Shown piece by piece: positions 17,306 to 26,307 of a stretch of DNA of 36,971 nucleotides. The notes beneath the pieces were generated by a model. The model worked only from the letters and a program-made list of their open reading frames with translations, was not told the origin of the DNA and ran no database searches. Each line of letters begins with the position of its first letter. Position 1 is the first letter of the stretch. A program made the translations under genes and the position numbers. The DNA comes from Flavobacterium sp. GTDB taxonomy: Bacteria > Bacteroidota > Bacteroidia > Flavobacteriales > Flavobacteriaceae. The DNA is taken from contig JACMPO010000125.1 in assembly GCA_014377455.1 (NCBI GenBank), positions 1 to 36,971 of the forward strand, written 5' to 3'.

Positions 17306-18322
17306 ATGATTTTAGTTACTGGTGGAACAGGATTAGTTGGTGCACATTTGCTTCTTCATTTATCAAAAAACGAGGATTCCATTTGTGCTATTTATCGAAA
17401 TGAAAATCATATCGAAAAGACAAAATCTCTTTTTACAACATTAGATAGTTTAATTCATTTTTCAAAAATCAACTGGATTAAAGCAGACATTCTCGATGTA
17501 CCTTCACTAGAAAATGCTTTTGAAAATATTGATTTTGTATATCATTGTGCTGCAAAAATATCTTTTGATCCAGATGATGAGGATGCTTTACGAAAAACAA
17601 ATATTGAAGGCACTGCCAATATTGTAAATTTTTGTATTGCCAAAAAAGTAAAAAAACTGTGTCATGTAAGTTCAATTGCAGCTTTGGGAGAACCTTTTCC
17701 AGATCAAAAAATTATTAATGAAACTAATGAATGGAATCCGGAAAAGCAACACAGTGATTATGCAATTTCAAAATATGGTGCTGAAATGGAAGTTTGGCGA
17801 GCTCATCAAGAGGGATTAGCGGTTGTAATTGTAAATCCCGCAGTTATTTTTGGTATTGCTGCTACAGCTATTGACTGGAAAAATGGAAGTGGTGCTTTTT
17901 TTATCGCAATTAAAAAAGGATTTCCTTTTTATACTAAAGGAATTACAGGATATGTTTCTGTTAATGATGTAGTAAAAATTATGATGCTTTTAATGAAAGC
18001 CCCTATCAATGGTGAGCGTTTTATTTTAGTTTCCGAAAACAGAACGTACAAAGATATTATTGCTACAATTTCAAAAAAAATAGGCGCCAAAAATCCAACT
18101 TTAAATGCAAAACCGTGGATATTGAATATAGCTTGGCGCATAGACTGGATTTTTACTGCAATTTTCAGATCTAAACGAAAAATTTCAAAGCAAAGTGCGT
18201 TAGCGCTTCAAAGCAAAATTAAATTATCAAATGAAAAAATTGTGTCTCATTTGAATTATTCCTTTGAACCGATAGACGATTGCTTGGACTCAATCACGCA
18301 CTTTTTCTTAAAGAGTTTATAG
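17306..18322 (+). CDS. NAD-dependent epimerase/dehydratase (extended SDR family)
   Basis: A 338-residue extended short-chain dehydrogenase/reductase. The Rossmann loop TGGTGLVG is at 5-12, a conserved HCAAKISFD at about 80-88, and the catalytic YxxxK is Y152-K156 in DYAISKYGAE, with SSIAALG before it. The fold is that of dihydroflavonol reductase/NAD(P)H-dependent sugar or steroid dehydrogenases; the substrate is unknown. The reading frame is open 36 codons further upstream, but the ATG at 17306 begins directly with the Rossmann strand (MILVTGGTG) as usual for the family. A TATCTTTA box at 17294-17301 would place transcription almost at the ATG. It is divergent from tyrS. Confidence 0.85.
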   Translation: MILVTGGTGLVGAHLLLHLSKNEDSICAIYRNENHIEKTKSLFTTLDSLIHFSKINWIKADILDVPSLENAFENIDFVYHCAAKISFDPDDEDALRKTNIEGTANIVNFCIAKKVKKLCHVSSIAALGEPFPDQKIINETNEWNPEKQHSDYAISKYGAEMEVWRAHQEGLAVVIVNPAVIFGIAATAIDWKNGSGAFFIAIKKGFPFYTKGITGYVSVNDVVKIMMLLMKAPINGERFILVSENRTYKDIIATISKKIGAKNPTLNAKPWILNIAWRIDWIFTAIFRSKRKISKQSALALQSKIKLSNEKIVSHLNYSFEPIDDCLDSITHFFLKSL

Positions 18323-18377
18323 TTATTCTCGTAGACCACAATAAATTTTATCGACATTATTTAGATCTGCTAAATTT

Positions 18378-19727
18378 TTAGTATCCCAATATCAATCGTG
18401 CAATCGCAAAATAAATCATTATTCCAAAAACGTCATTGGTTGTGGTAATAAATGGTCCTGTAGCAATCGCTGGGTCAATTTTGTTTTTATGTAAAAATAA
18501 AGGCACTAAAGTTCCAAGCATCGCCGCAAAAAGTATTACAACAATTATTGAGATTGAAATTGCAAATCCAACCAAATATTGTTGGTAAACAATGGAGTGA
18601 AAAATAAGTAAAAACAAGGATATAATGGTTCCAGAAACCATAGCAACCAGCAACTCTTTTTTGAAGTAATTTTTGCTAAATTCTTTTAAAGACCCATTAG
18701 CTAAACCTTGAACCACAATAGCTGATGCTTGAACTCCAATATTTCCAGCGGTAGCAGAAAGTAAGGGAACAAATATAAATAGCGTTGAAAATTTAGTATA
18801 TGCCGATTGATTTCCTTTCAACACAAACGAAGCAATAATTTCGATTACCATTCCTATTAAAAGCCAAGGCAAACGTCCTTTTATCATCTCAAAAACTGTA
18901 TCTCCAGCTTCAACATCTTGTGTTATACCTGCAGCCATTTGATAATCTTTATCGGCTTCTTCTTTAATAACATCTACAATGTCATCAATGGTTACGCGAC
19001 CAACAAGTCGTCCTAAATCGTCTACAACAGGAATTGCCTCGAGGTCATATTTTTGCATTATTCTGGCGACTTCTACATTTGGTGTGTGGACTTTTACATA
19101 ATCTACTTTTTTTATATAAACTTCGCTGATTTGAGTTTTAGTCGATGTAATTAATAAATCTTTTAAAGACAATCTTCCTTTGAGGCGATTTTCGTCATCT
19201 ACAACATATATCGAATGTACTCTGGTAACGTTTTCAGCCTGAAGCCGCATCTCTTTAACACAAGTCAATACGTTCCAGTTTTCATTCACTTTTACAAGTT
19301 CTTTCCCCATTAATCCGCCTGCTTCATCTTCATTATAGCGCAGTAAATCGACAATATCTTTAGCGTGTTCTACATCTTCAAGTTCTGATATAACTTCTTC
19401 TTTTTTGCTTTGCGAAAGTTCCCCAATAATGTCGGCTGCATCATCGGTATCCATTTCGTCCAACTCTTCGGCAATTTCTTTGGCAGAAAGACCTTTGAGG
19501 ATTTTTTCTCGAATATCTTCTTCCAGTTCTAGTAAAATTTCAGACGTTATTCCACTATCTAGAATATTGAAAATATGAATAGCTTCGTCAATGTTTAACT
19601 CATCAAAAATTTCGGCAATATCAGCATGGTGCAAATCGTTCAATAAAACTTTTAATTCCTTATCGTTTTTATCGTGAATGAGTTGCTCTATTTGAACTAA
19701 TAGTTCTTTGCTGATTTTAAACTGCAT
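18378..19727 (-). CDS. mgtE: Magnesium transporter MgtE
   Basis: A 449-residue Mg2+ channel/transporter. The acidic N-terminal superhelical domain (about 1-125; repeated [13 protein letters not shown] and [15 protein letters not shown] segments) is followed by two CBS domains (about 130-260) and a five-helix membrane domain (about 275-449). The [10 protein letters not shown] segment and [10 protein letters not shown] lie in the pore region. The N domain and CBS pair act as the intracellular Mg2+ sensor that closes the channel. The length matches the family. Its start overlaps the stop of rsmA by 11 bases, so it is translated in an operon with rsmA. Confidence 0.95.
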   Translation of the reverse strand: MQFKISKELLVQIEQLIHDKNDKELKVLLNDLHHADIAEIFDELNIDEAIHIFNILDSGITSEILLELEEDIREKILKGLSAKEIAEELDEMDTDDAADIIGELSQSKKEEVISELEDVEHAKDIVDLLRYNEDEAGGLMGKELVKVNENWNVLTCVKEMRLQAENVTRVHSIYVVDDENRLKGRLSLKDLLITSTKTQISEVYIKKVDYVKVHTPNVEVARIMQKYDLEAIPVVDDLGRLVGRVTIDDIVDVIKEEADKDYQMAAGITQDVEAGDTVFEMIKGRLPWLLIGMVIEIIASFVLKGNQSAYTKFSTLFIFVPLLSATAGNIGVQASAIVVQGLANGSLKEFSKNYFKKELLVAMVSGTIISLFLLIFHSIVYQQYLVGFAISISIIVVILFAAMLGTLVPLFLHKNKIDPAIATGPFITTTNDVFGIMIYFAIARLILGY

Positions 19728-20496
19728 TGGCTTCTATTTTTTGAGTAAGTTCTATAAATTGTTCGACCGATAATTGCTCTGGACGCAAATCAAAGATACT
19801 ATCTTCTCGTAAACTATCGGACAAATTTAACGATTTTAAACTATTGCGCATTGTTTTTCGACGCTGTTGAAATGCCATTTTTACAACGGTAAAAAGCATT
19901 TTTTCATTACAAGGAAGTGTAAAATTTTCCTTTCGTCGCAAACGTAGAACGCCCGATTTTACTTTTGGTGGCGGTATAAAAACATTTTCGTCAACAGTAA
20001 ATAAATAAGATGTATCGTAAAAAGCCTGAGTTAAAACAGATAATATTCCGTAAACTTTGCTCCCTTTTTTAGAGCAAATACGTTCGGCAACTTCTTTTTG
20101 AAACATTCCAGCAAATTCTGGAATTTGATTTCGATATTCCAAGGCTCTAAATACTATTTGAGTTGAAATGTTATAAGGGAAATTACCAATTATAGCAAAC
20201 TGTTTCCCTTCGAAAACTTCATTAATATTAAATCGTAAAAAATCTTTAGAAATTATTTTATCTTTCAGTTTAGGGAAATTTTCATTTAGATAAGTAACCG
20301 ATTCGGGATCGATTTCTATGGCGTAAGTGGTAACAGGTTTTTCTAAAAGATATTTGGTCAAAACTCCCATTCCTGGACCAATTTCTAAAACCGAATCATA
20401 CCCTTCGAGGTTTAAACTATCAGCTATCTGTTTTGCAATAGTTTCATCTTTTAAAAAATGCTGTCCGAGATGTTTTTTGGCTTTTACTTTTTCCAT
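19717..20496 (-). CDS. rsmA: 16S rRNA (adenine1518/1519-N6)-dimethyltransferase RsmA/KsgA
   Basis: A 259-residue rRNA methyltransferase that dimethylates two adjacent adenines near the 3' end of 16S rRNA during 30S maturation. The start region reads [11 protein letters not shown], the SAM motif is [13 protein letters not shown], and the catalytic motif is NFPYNIS, with [14 protein letters not shown] and [12 protein letters not shown] further on. I chose the ATG at 20494-20496 ([12 protein letters not shown]). The ATG two codons upstream falls inside a dispersed repeat (20499-20523). The 3' end overlaps mgtE by 11 bases. Confidence 0.95.
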   Translation of the reverse strand: MEKVKAKKHLGQHFLKDETIAKQIADSLNLEGYDSVLEIGPGMGVLTKYLLEKPVTTYAIEIDPESVTYLNENFPKLKDKIISKDFLRFNINEVFEGKQFAIIGNFPYNISTQIVFRALEYRNQIPEFAGMFQKEVAERICSKKGSKVYGILSVLTQAFYDTSYLFTVDENVFIPPPKVKSGVLRLRRKENFTLPCNEKMLFTVVKMAFQQRRKTMRNSLKSLNLSDSLREDSIFDLRPEQLSVEQFIELTQKIEANAV

Positions 20497-20498
20497 AG

Positions 20499-20523
20499 TC
20501 ATTGCGAGACATTAAGCAATCTC
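20499..20523. repeat. Dispersed Bacteroidota intergenic repeat fragment (ATTGCGAG...GCAATCTC type)
   Basis: The stretch opens GTCATTGCGAGAC and closes AAGCAATCTC, with ATTGC/GCAAT arms. It resembles the very common 'ATTGCGAGGNACGAAGCAATCTC' intergenic repeat of Bacteroidota, here somewhat degraded. It abuts the rsmA start. Recognition is from memory. Confidence 0.5.
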
Positions 20524-20618
20524 ATTTTATTGTTCAAATTTTATTTCAGTAACTATTTGCCAAGTAGGTACAATTTAGTTGAGGTTTATTGTCATAGGAT
20601 ATGATGCGTTTAATAAAA

Positions 20619-20942
20619 TCAGTTGTTTTGAAAAAATTCAGATATTACTTCAAGCTCGGTTCTAAAAGCTAACATTTTGTCGCCAAAAAGTCGGTTTCCT
20701 TCTTCTCGCAGTTTTGGTGCATCTTCGTTATAATATTGTTGCAAAGTTTCCATACTATCAGTGGTGTATTGAATGGCATAAGTTACACCGCCCATTTCCT
20801 CTTCAACTAAAACTTTTACCATTCGGGCCGAACTGAATTTTCCAGTTGCTAAAACATCGTTTATGTGTTTGTTTTGCATCCAATTTATCCATTGGTCATG
20901 AACACTTTCCTGAATATTGATGGTAACATTGTAAAGAATCAT
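20619..20942 (-). CDS. DUF4286 family protein
   Basis: A 107-residue protein with the dimeric alpha/beta-barrel character of DUF4286, a small family almost confined to Bacteroidota. It opens MILYNVTINI, has a central YAIQYTTDSMETLQQYY segment, and a DKMLAFRTELEV end. No catalytic motif is known, and the function is unknown. It lies between rsmA and a TPR-protein gene on the same strand but is isolated on both sides by spacers that each carry a dispersed-repeat fragment, so it may be a single-gene unit. Confidence 0.82.
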   Translation of the reverse strand: MILYNVTINIQESVHDQWINWMQNKHINDVLATGKFSSARMVKVLVEEEMGGVTYAIQYTTDSMETLQQYYNEDAPKLREEGNRLFGDKMLAFRTELEVISEFFQNN

Positions 20943-20965
20943 TTAAAATAAAATTAAGATTAAAA

Positions 20966-20992
20966 ATCCTGCGACTGCGCTCTGGATGACAA
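20966..20992. repeat. Dispersed intergenic repeat fragment (TCCTGCGACTGCGCTC...GGATGACA type)
   Basis: The segment begins ATCCTGCGACTGCGCTCTGG and ends ATGACAAT. Its complement reads like the common Bacteroidota intergenic repeat 'TGTCATCCTGAGCGnAGTCGnAGGAT'. It is GC-rich in an AT-rich spacer. Recognition is from memory of this widespread sequence. Confidence 0.5.
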
Positions 20993-21002
20993 TATTGAAC
21001 TG

Positions 21003-22781
21003 TTAAATTTCTTTATCACCTCGAAGTTTTCTGTATTTTTTTTGAGCTTCTACAAAATAAATACTGTCTTCATGATGCATTATAATTTCCTCATAAAGCG
21101 GTTTTGCAAGCTCGGGATTATTGAGTTTATTGTAAATTTCAGCCGAAAAATATTCGGCTTCATCTACATAAATTGCCTCTTTATAATTGTCAATAATTTG
21201 TTTGTAATTGCTAAGTGCTTGAGTAAAATCGTTTAGTTTTTCATAAATTTTTCCTATTCTCAAAAGTGTCACTGGCTGAATTGCACCTTCGGTTTTATGT
21301 TCTTTTAAAATGGCTTGAAATGCAGTAAGTGCATCTTGTTTTTTGTCTTGAAAAAGCAAAAAATCAGCTTTTGCAAATTTCTTTAAGGCTACTTGAAGGG
21401 AATCTTCGGCTTTTGTATCGTTTAACAACAAAAACAAATCGAGAGCGTCATTTGCAATAAGTTGTGTAGAAGCCGATTTTAAAACTTTCAATTGATGTTC
21501 TGCCCAAACAAAGTCGGTTTTATAATAACTTGTTTTAGCAATTTTTAAACTGGCTTCTTGCCCAATTGGATTGTTATTTGAGTCGTTTTCTATTTGTGAA
21601 TAATACAATAAGGCTTGGTTAAATTTTTCTTCAAACAATAAAATATCAGCCAATTCCATTTTAATTTCGGCTGATTCATTTGCTTTTAAAGGCATTTCTA
21701 AAACATTTTTCAAAATTGTTTTTCCTTCTACTGCATTTTTTAAATTGAAAGTTACAAAATGTGCTTTTAGTTTTAGCAAGTCCAACGTGTATGGACTTAC
21801 GCCAAATTGCTTAATTAAATTATCTAATTCTGTATTAATCGCTGGATAATCTTTTTCTTGTGCATTTTTGATTTTTAATTCGGTCAAATAGGTATTCGAT
21901 TGAATTTGTAAATCGAGATCCTTTGTGTTTTCAAGGACAAATCCTAATATTTCTTTAGCAGATTCTTCATCATTTTCCTCAATAGCAAGTTGTCCCAAGT
22001 TAACAATATTAGAAAACGATTCTGGATTGCGTTTATAAATTGCCTTTTCTTGCACAAAAGCTTTGGAATATTCTTTTTGTTGTACAAATAGCCAACTTAA
22101 ATAAGCATTCCAAAAGACATCTTGAGTTTTTTGAATTTTTATAAGAATAGCTTTTCGTAGTGAGTCTATAAAAGTTTGATTTGCATCGTCAACCATAAAA
22201 CGAGATAGCTGATTTTGAATCATCATGAGCGTTTGAGGATTGTTATATGATTCAGTCAAAAATTTATCAATCATCATGTCGGTATTGCCTTTCTGACCAT
22301 AAAGCAAAGCCATTTGAAAATTAAAATTAAATTTTGGCTCTAAATCTAGTGCGATTTGGTACGCTTGCAATGCAAAATCTATTAATGCTTTTCGCTCAAA
22401 ATTACCTGCTATATTATAAACTTCGTTTGCATTTTTACGAATTTTATCTAACGCTTGGTTGTAATATTTATTTGCCTTATCAGTATTTTTTTGAAGTTGA
22501 TAATTGTAACCTAATTCTATAAGCAAACTGCTCAAATTGTATTTTTCAAACCGTTCTTGAATTGCTTTTTCTGCCTTGTCATATTGTAACAATTGCTGGT
22601 CACATTCAATAGTTTTTTGAAAAAAAATATAATTATTAGGCTGTGTTTTAAGCAATTCTTCATAGCTAATTTGCGCTTTTTCAAATTCGCCTCGGTCAAA
22701 ATAATTTTGTGCCAATTGCTCGCTTTGAGCTTGTGCAAAAAACGAAAAGACAAGTGCAATAAAAGCTAGAAAATTGCGCAT
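21003..22781 (-). CDS. Secreted/periplasmic tetratricopeptide-repeat protein
   Basis: A 592-residue protein with a signal peptide (about 1-18, ending FFAQAQS) and TPR-like helical hairpins along its whole length. Recognisable units include LAQNYFDRGEFEKAQISYEE near the start and ADFLLFQDKKQDALTAFQAI and KIYEKLNDFTQALSNYKQII near the end. It has no enzymatic motif. TPR proteins of this size in Bacteroidota act as scaffolds in the periplasm or at the outer membrane, sometimes in gliding or secretion assemblies, but nothing nearby ties it to one. It lies between serS and the DUF4286 gene on the same strand. Confidence 0.8.
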   Translation of the reverse strand: MRNFLAFIALVFSFFAQAQSEQLAQNYFDRGEFEKAQISYEELLKTQPNNYIFFQKTIECDQQLLQYDKAEKAIQERFEKYNLSSLLIELGYNYQLQKNTDKANKYYNQALDKIRKNANEVYNIAGNFERKALIDFALQAYQIALDLEPKFNFNFQMALLYGQKGNTDMMIDKFLTESYNNPQTLMMIQNQLSRFMVDDANQTFIDSLRKAILIKIQKTQDVFWNAYLSWLFVQQKEYSKAFVQEKAIYKRNPESFSNIVNLGQLAIEENDEESAKEILGFVLENTKDLDLQIQSNTYLTELKIKNAQEKDYPAINTELDNLIKQFGVSPYTLDLLKLKAHFVTFNLKNAVEGKTILKNVLEMPLKANESAEIKMELADILLFEEKFNQALLYYSQIENDSNNNPIGQEASLKIAKTSYYKTDFVWAEHQLKVLKSASTQLIANDALDLFLLLNDTKAEDSLQVALKKFAKADFLLFQDKKQDALTAFQAILKEHKTEGAIQPVTLLRIGKIYEKLNDFTQALSNYKQIIDNYKEAIYVDEAEYFSAEIYNKLNNPELAKPLYEEIIMHHEDSIYFVEAQKKYRKLRGDKEI

Positions 22782-22859
22782 AAAAGGACTTTAAAAACAA
22801 TGTACCAAAGTAACACTTTTTGTGTTAATTCGGTACATTTTTTATATTTTGATTAACGT

Positions 22860-24131
22860 TTAGTTTATAATATCAAATCCAGTGTATTTGCGTAATACTT
22901 CGGGAATTACAATGCCTTTTGGCGTTTGATAATTTTCTAAAATCCCAGCTAATACTCTTGGTAATGCTAACGAACTTCCGTTAAGTGTGTGTGCTAATTG
23001 GTTTTTACCCTCTTTATCTTTAAAACGTAATTTTAATCTATTAGCTTGAAAAGTTTCAAAATTTGATACTGATGAAATTTCCAACCAACGGTCTTGAGCT
23101 GTTGAAAACACTTCGAAGTCATAAGTTAATGCTGATGCAAATCCCATATCTCCTCCGCAAAGGCGAAGAACTCTGTATGGTAATTTTAATTCTTCGAGTA
23201 TTGTTTTTACATGTTCAACCATGCCATCTAGTGCCTTATATGAATTATCTGGATGTTCAACACGCACTATTTCTACTTTGTCAAATTGATGTAAACGGTT
23301 TAATCCTCTCACGTGAGCACCGTATGAACCTGCTTCTCGACGAAAACAAGGTGTATATCCTGTGCACAAAATGGGCAATTCGTTTTCGTTGAGTATAACA
23401 TCTCTAAAAATATTAGTTACGGGAACCTCTGCTGTTGGAATTAAATATAAATCGTCTGTAGCATCGTGGTACATTTGCCCTTCTTTATCAGGCAATTGTC
23501 CTGTTCCATATGCTGAAGCTTCGTTTACTAAATGTGGTACTTGGTATTCTATATATCCTGCTTCTGTATTTTTATCTAAAAAATAGGTTATCAAAGCGCG
23601 TTGCAGTTTTGCTCCTTTTCCTTTATATACTGGGAAACCAGCACCTGTAATTTTCACGCCTAATTCAAAATCGATAATATCATATTTTTTGACTAATTCC
23701 CAATGTGGTAAAGCTCCTTCATGGAGTTTGGGAACTGTTCCAGCTTCAAAAATATTTAGGTTTTCTTCGGGAGTTTTACCAAACGGAACTAAATCAGCTG
23801 GAAGATTTGGCAATAAATACATCTTGTTAGTCAAGTCTAATGTCAAAACTTCTAATCTTTCGGCTGCTTCTTTACTTTTTTCTTTAAGGGTAACCGTTTT
23901 TAATTTAAGGATTTCGGCTTTAGCTTTTTCTCCACTTTTCATTAAATCCCCAATATCTTTAGATAATTTATTAGATTCAGCAAGAATTGTGTCCATTTGC
24001 ACTTGAGTACTTCTTCGATTTTCATCAATTTGAACCACTTCTTCAACTAGACTTTTAGCATCCATATTTCGTTTTGCTAACGCTGTGATTACTTTTTCCT
24101 GATTTTCTCTGATAAAGGCTATTTGTAACAT
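22860..24131 (-). CDS. serS: Seryl-tRNA synthetase
   Basis: A 423-residue class II synthetase that charges tRNA-Ser. The N-terminal long coiled-coil arm (about 25-105) begins after MLQIAFIRENQEKV. The catalytic core carries the TAEVPVTN segment, motif 2 (FRREAGSYG) and a C-terminal motif 3 region around LNGSSLALPRVL. I chose the ATG at 24129-24131 since MLQIAFIREN is the family's usual N-terminus; an in-frame ATG eight codons upstream overlaps the -7 box TAAATTTG (minus strand, 24153-24160). It is divergent from the M1 aminopeptidase gene. Confidence 0.96.
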   Translation of the reverse strand: MLQIAFIRENQEKVITALAKRNMDAKSLVEEVVQIDENRRSTQVQMDTILAESNKLSKDIGDLMKSGEKAKAEILKLKTVTLKEKSKEAAERLEVLTLDLTNKMYLLPNLPADLVPFGKTPEENLNIFEAGTVPKLHEGALPHWELVKKYDIIDFELGVKITGAGFPVYKGKGAKLQRALITYFLDKNTEAGYIEYQVPHLVNEASAYGTGQLPDKEGQMYHDATDDLYLIPTAEVPVTNIFRDVILNENELPILCTGYTPCFRREAGSYGAHVRGLNRLHQFDKVEIVRVEHPDNSYKALDGMVEHVKTILEELKLPYRVLRLCGGDMGFASALTYDFEVFSTAQDRWLEISSVSNFETFQANRLKLRFKDKEGKNQLAHTLNGSSLALPRVLAGILENYQTPKGIVIPEVLRKYTGFDIIN

Positions 24132-24152
24132 ATAAATTATTTTGTAAGTTGG

Positions 24153-24160
24153 CAAATTTA
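24153..24160 (-). promoter_or_regulatory. Bacteroidota -7 box for serS
   Basis: The minus strand reads TAAATTTG, an exact TAnnTTTG match 21 bases before the chosen serS ATG. This supports the shorter start. Confidence 0.5.
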
Positions 24161-24307
24161 AGAAATTGATTTTTATAAATAGATCATAATAAAAAGATAA
24201 TAAATCCGATTAAATGTTTAATGATAAGCATTTTAACTTTATTTTGCGATAGCAAAACATATTATCTAATTAAAAAATTACTACTTTCGTTAAAAATTAC
24301 ATTCATT

Positions 24308-26227
24308 ATGAAAAAATCCTACTTTTTGATATTTCTTTTTTCATTTTCAATTGCTTTTGCTCAAAAATCCCAAAAAGATATTGATATATCTAAAATTGAA
24401 ATGAAATCAGCTTCTAAGTTGATGAATTTAGCTATAAATCCAAACACTCAAAATTATAATATCACCTATCACAAGTTAGAATTCACGGTTAATCCCGCTG
24501 TTTACTTGATTACGGGAAAAGTTACTACTACTTTCACCGCAATTAATAATATGAGTACCGTTACTTTTGATTTAGCTAATCAATTAACAGTGAGTTCAGT
24601 AAAAAGAGGAGCTTTAAATTTAACTTTTGCACAAAATGGAAACAATGAGTTAGTAATTACACTACCTTCAATACAAGTTGCTGGAACATCTGGATCAGTA
24701 GAAATTACTTATTCTGGAGCGCCACCTGTAAATGGTTTTAGGGCTTTTACAACCGAAACTCGATCTAACGGAAGTAAAACTTTATATACTTTATCAGAAC
24801 CTTTTGGTGCTAGAGATTGGTGGCCTTGCAAACAAGATTTGAATGATAAAATAAATTCGATTGATGTTTTTATAACAGCACCATCACAATATATTGCCGT
24901 TTCAAATGGAGTAGAACCAGAAGCGCCAATAGTTATTGGGGCAAACAAAACCACACATTTTCATCATAATTACCCCATTCCTGCATATTTAATTTGTATG
25001 TCTGTTACAGATTATGTTGTTTATAATCAAACTGCTGGAACTGCACCAAATACTTTTCCTATTATAAATTATATTTATCCAGAAAGTTTTTCCTCAATTC
25101 AATCGGATTTAAATGTCACACCACAAATTTTAGATTTATACGGTAATTTGTTTGAAATTTATCCTTTTCATAACGAAAAATATGGTCACGCACAGTTTGG
25201 TTGGGGCGGTGGAATGGAACACACAACAGTTTCATTTATGGTAGGTTTTGACAGACAATTAATAGCTCATGAAATGGCTCATCAGTGGTTTGGCGATAAA
25301 ATAACTTGTGGCACATGGAAAGATATTTGGTTAAATGAAGGATTTGCAACTTATTTAGCCTCAATGGTAATCGAGAATTTTGATGGAAATGATGCTTTTG
25401 TAAATGATAAAACCAATATGGTTGATTATGTTACAAGTCAACCTGCTGGAGCAATTTATTTAACAAATTCACAAGCAACAAACGTAAACAGAATTTTCAG
25501 CAATCGATTGAGTTATAATAAAGGAGCAATGGTAATTAACATGTTGCGATTTAAATTAGGTAATACTGCTTTTTTTCAAGGCATGCGAGATTATCTTGCT
25601 GATACAAATTTAGCTTACGGATATGCTGTTACCACCGATTTAAAATCACATTTAGAAGCGACATACGGTCAAAGTTTGACTGAGTTTTTTAACGATTGGG
25701 TTTACAATCAAGGTTTTCCAAGTTATAACATTACCGCACAAAATTGGGGCACAGGACAAGTAAAAATAACAGTAAATCAAACACAATCTGACCCAAGTGT
25801 AACGTATTTTGAAATGCCTTTGCCAATTCGATTATATGATGCAAATGGAGCAACTTTTGATGTTGTAGTGAATAACACAACCAATGGTGAAGAATTTATA
25901 GTAAATGTGCCTTTTGAAATTGTAGGAGCAGATTTTGATATTAATAAGGAGTTGATTTCGACTAATAATTCTGTAACATTAGGAAAATCTAATTTTGAGT
26001 TTGAAAATGCTATTTCGGTTTATCCAAATCCAGTTTACAACGAGCTTCATATACAGAAACCAACAAATATTGAAATTGAAAAAGTATCACTATACAATGC
26101 CTTAGGACAGTTAATTTTAGAAAGTAATGCAACCGATTTAAATTTAAGTACATTGTCTGTAGGAGTTCATTTTGTTGAAATAAAAACTGCTCAAGGTACA
26201 TATCATAAAAAAATTATAAAAAAATAA
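24308..26227 (+). CDS. M1-family zinc aminopeptidase exported by T9SS
   Basis: A 639-residue secreted metallopeptidase. A signal peptide (1-18, ending IAFAQ) is followed by the beta-rich N-terminal domain. The substrate-anchoring GxMEN-like motif reads GGMEH (301-305), and the zinc site is HEMAH (321-325) with the third ligand E344 in WLNEGFATYL. The canonical GAMEN asparagine is replaced by histidine. The last about 70 residues are a T9SS type A sorting domain (SVYPNPVYNELHI to YHKKIIKK). It should cleave N-terminal residues from peptides outside the cell. I start at the ATG at 24308, where the signal peptide begins; 29 codons upstream are open but non-secretory. A TACTTTCG near-consensus -7 box is at 24282-24289. 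It lacks the long C-terminal helical domain of PepN. Confidence 0.9.
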   Translation: MKKSYFLIFLFSFSIAFAQKSQKDIDISKIEMKSASKLMNLAINPNTQNYNITYHKLEFTVNPAVYLITGKVTTTFTAINNMSTVTFDLANQLTVSSVKRGALNLTFAQNGNNELVITLPSIQVAGTSGSVEITYSGAPPVNGFRAFTTETRSNGSKTLYTLSEPFGARDWWPCKQDLNDKINSIDVFITAPSQYIAVSNGVEPEAPIVIGANKTTHFHHNYPIPAYLICMSVTDYVVYNQTAGTAPNTFPIINYIYPESFSSIQSDLNVTPQILDLYGNLFEIYPFHNEKYGHAQFGWGGGMEHTTVSFMVGFDRQLIAHEMAHQWFGDKITCGTWKDIWLNEGFATYLASMVIENFDGNDAFVNDKTNMVDYVTSQPAGAIYLTNSQATNVNRIFSNRLSYNKGAMVINMLRFKLGNTAFFQGMRDYLADTNLAYGYAVTTDLKSHLEATYGQSLTEFFNDWVYNQGFPSYNITAQNWGTGQVKITVNQTQSDPSVTYFEMPLPIRLYDANGATFDVVVNNTTNGEEFIVNVPFEIVGADFDINKELISTNNSVTLGKSNFEFENAISVYPNPVYNELHIQKPTNIEIEKVSLYNALGQLILESNATDLNLSTLSVGVHFVEIKTAQGTYHKKIIKK

Positions 26228-26247
26228 GCATCTGCAAGATAATTGAT

Positions 26248-26274
26248 AAAAAGTAAGGTGAAAACCTTACTTTT
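26248..26274 (+). terminator. Hairpin terminator with GAAA loop and embedded -7 box
   Basis: AAAAGTAAGGT (26248-26258) and ACCTTACTTTT (26263-26273) form a perfect 11-bp stem around a GAAA tetraloop, after the aminopeptidase stop. Its 3' arm also reads TACTTTTG (26267-26274), an exact -7 promoter box placed 33 bases before the rseP ATG. Confidence 0.75.
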
Positions 26275-26307
26275 GCTTTTTAAACCAAAAAATAGATTAC
26301 ACATTAA

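Noticed and set aside
20497..20502. Longer rsmA start two codons upstream
   Set aside because: It lies within a dispersed repeat, and [12 protein letters not shown] is the better match to the family start.
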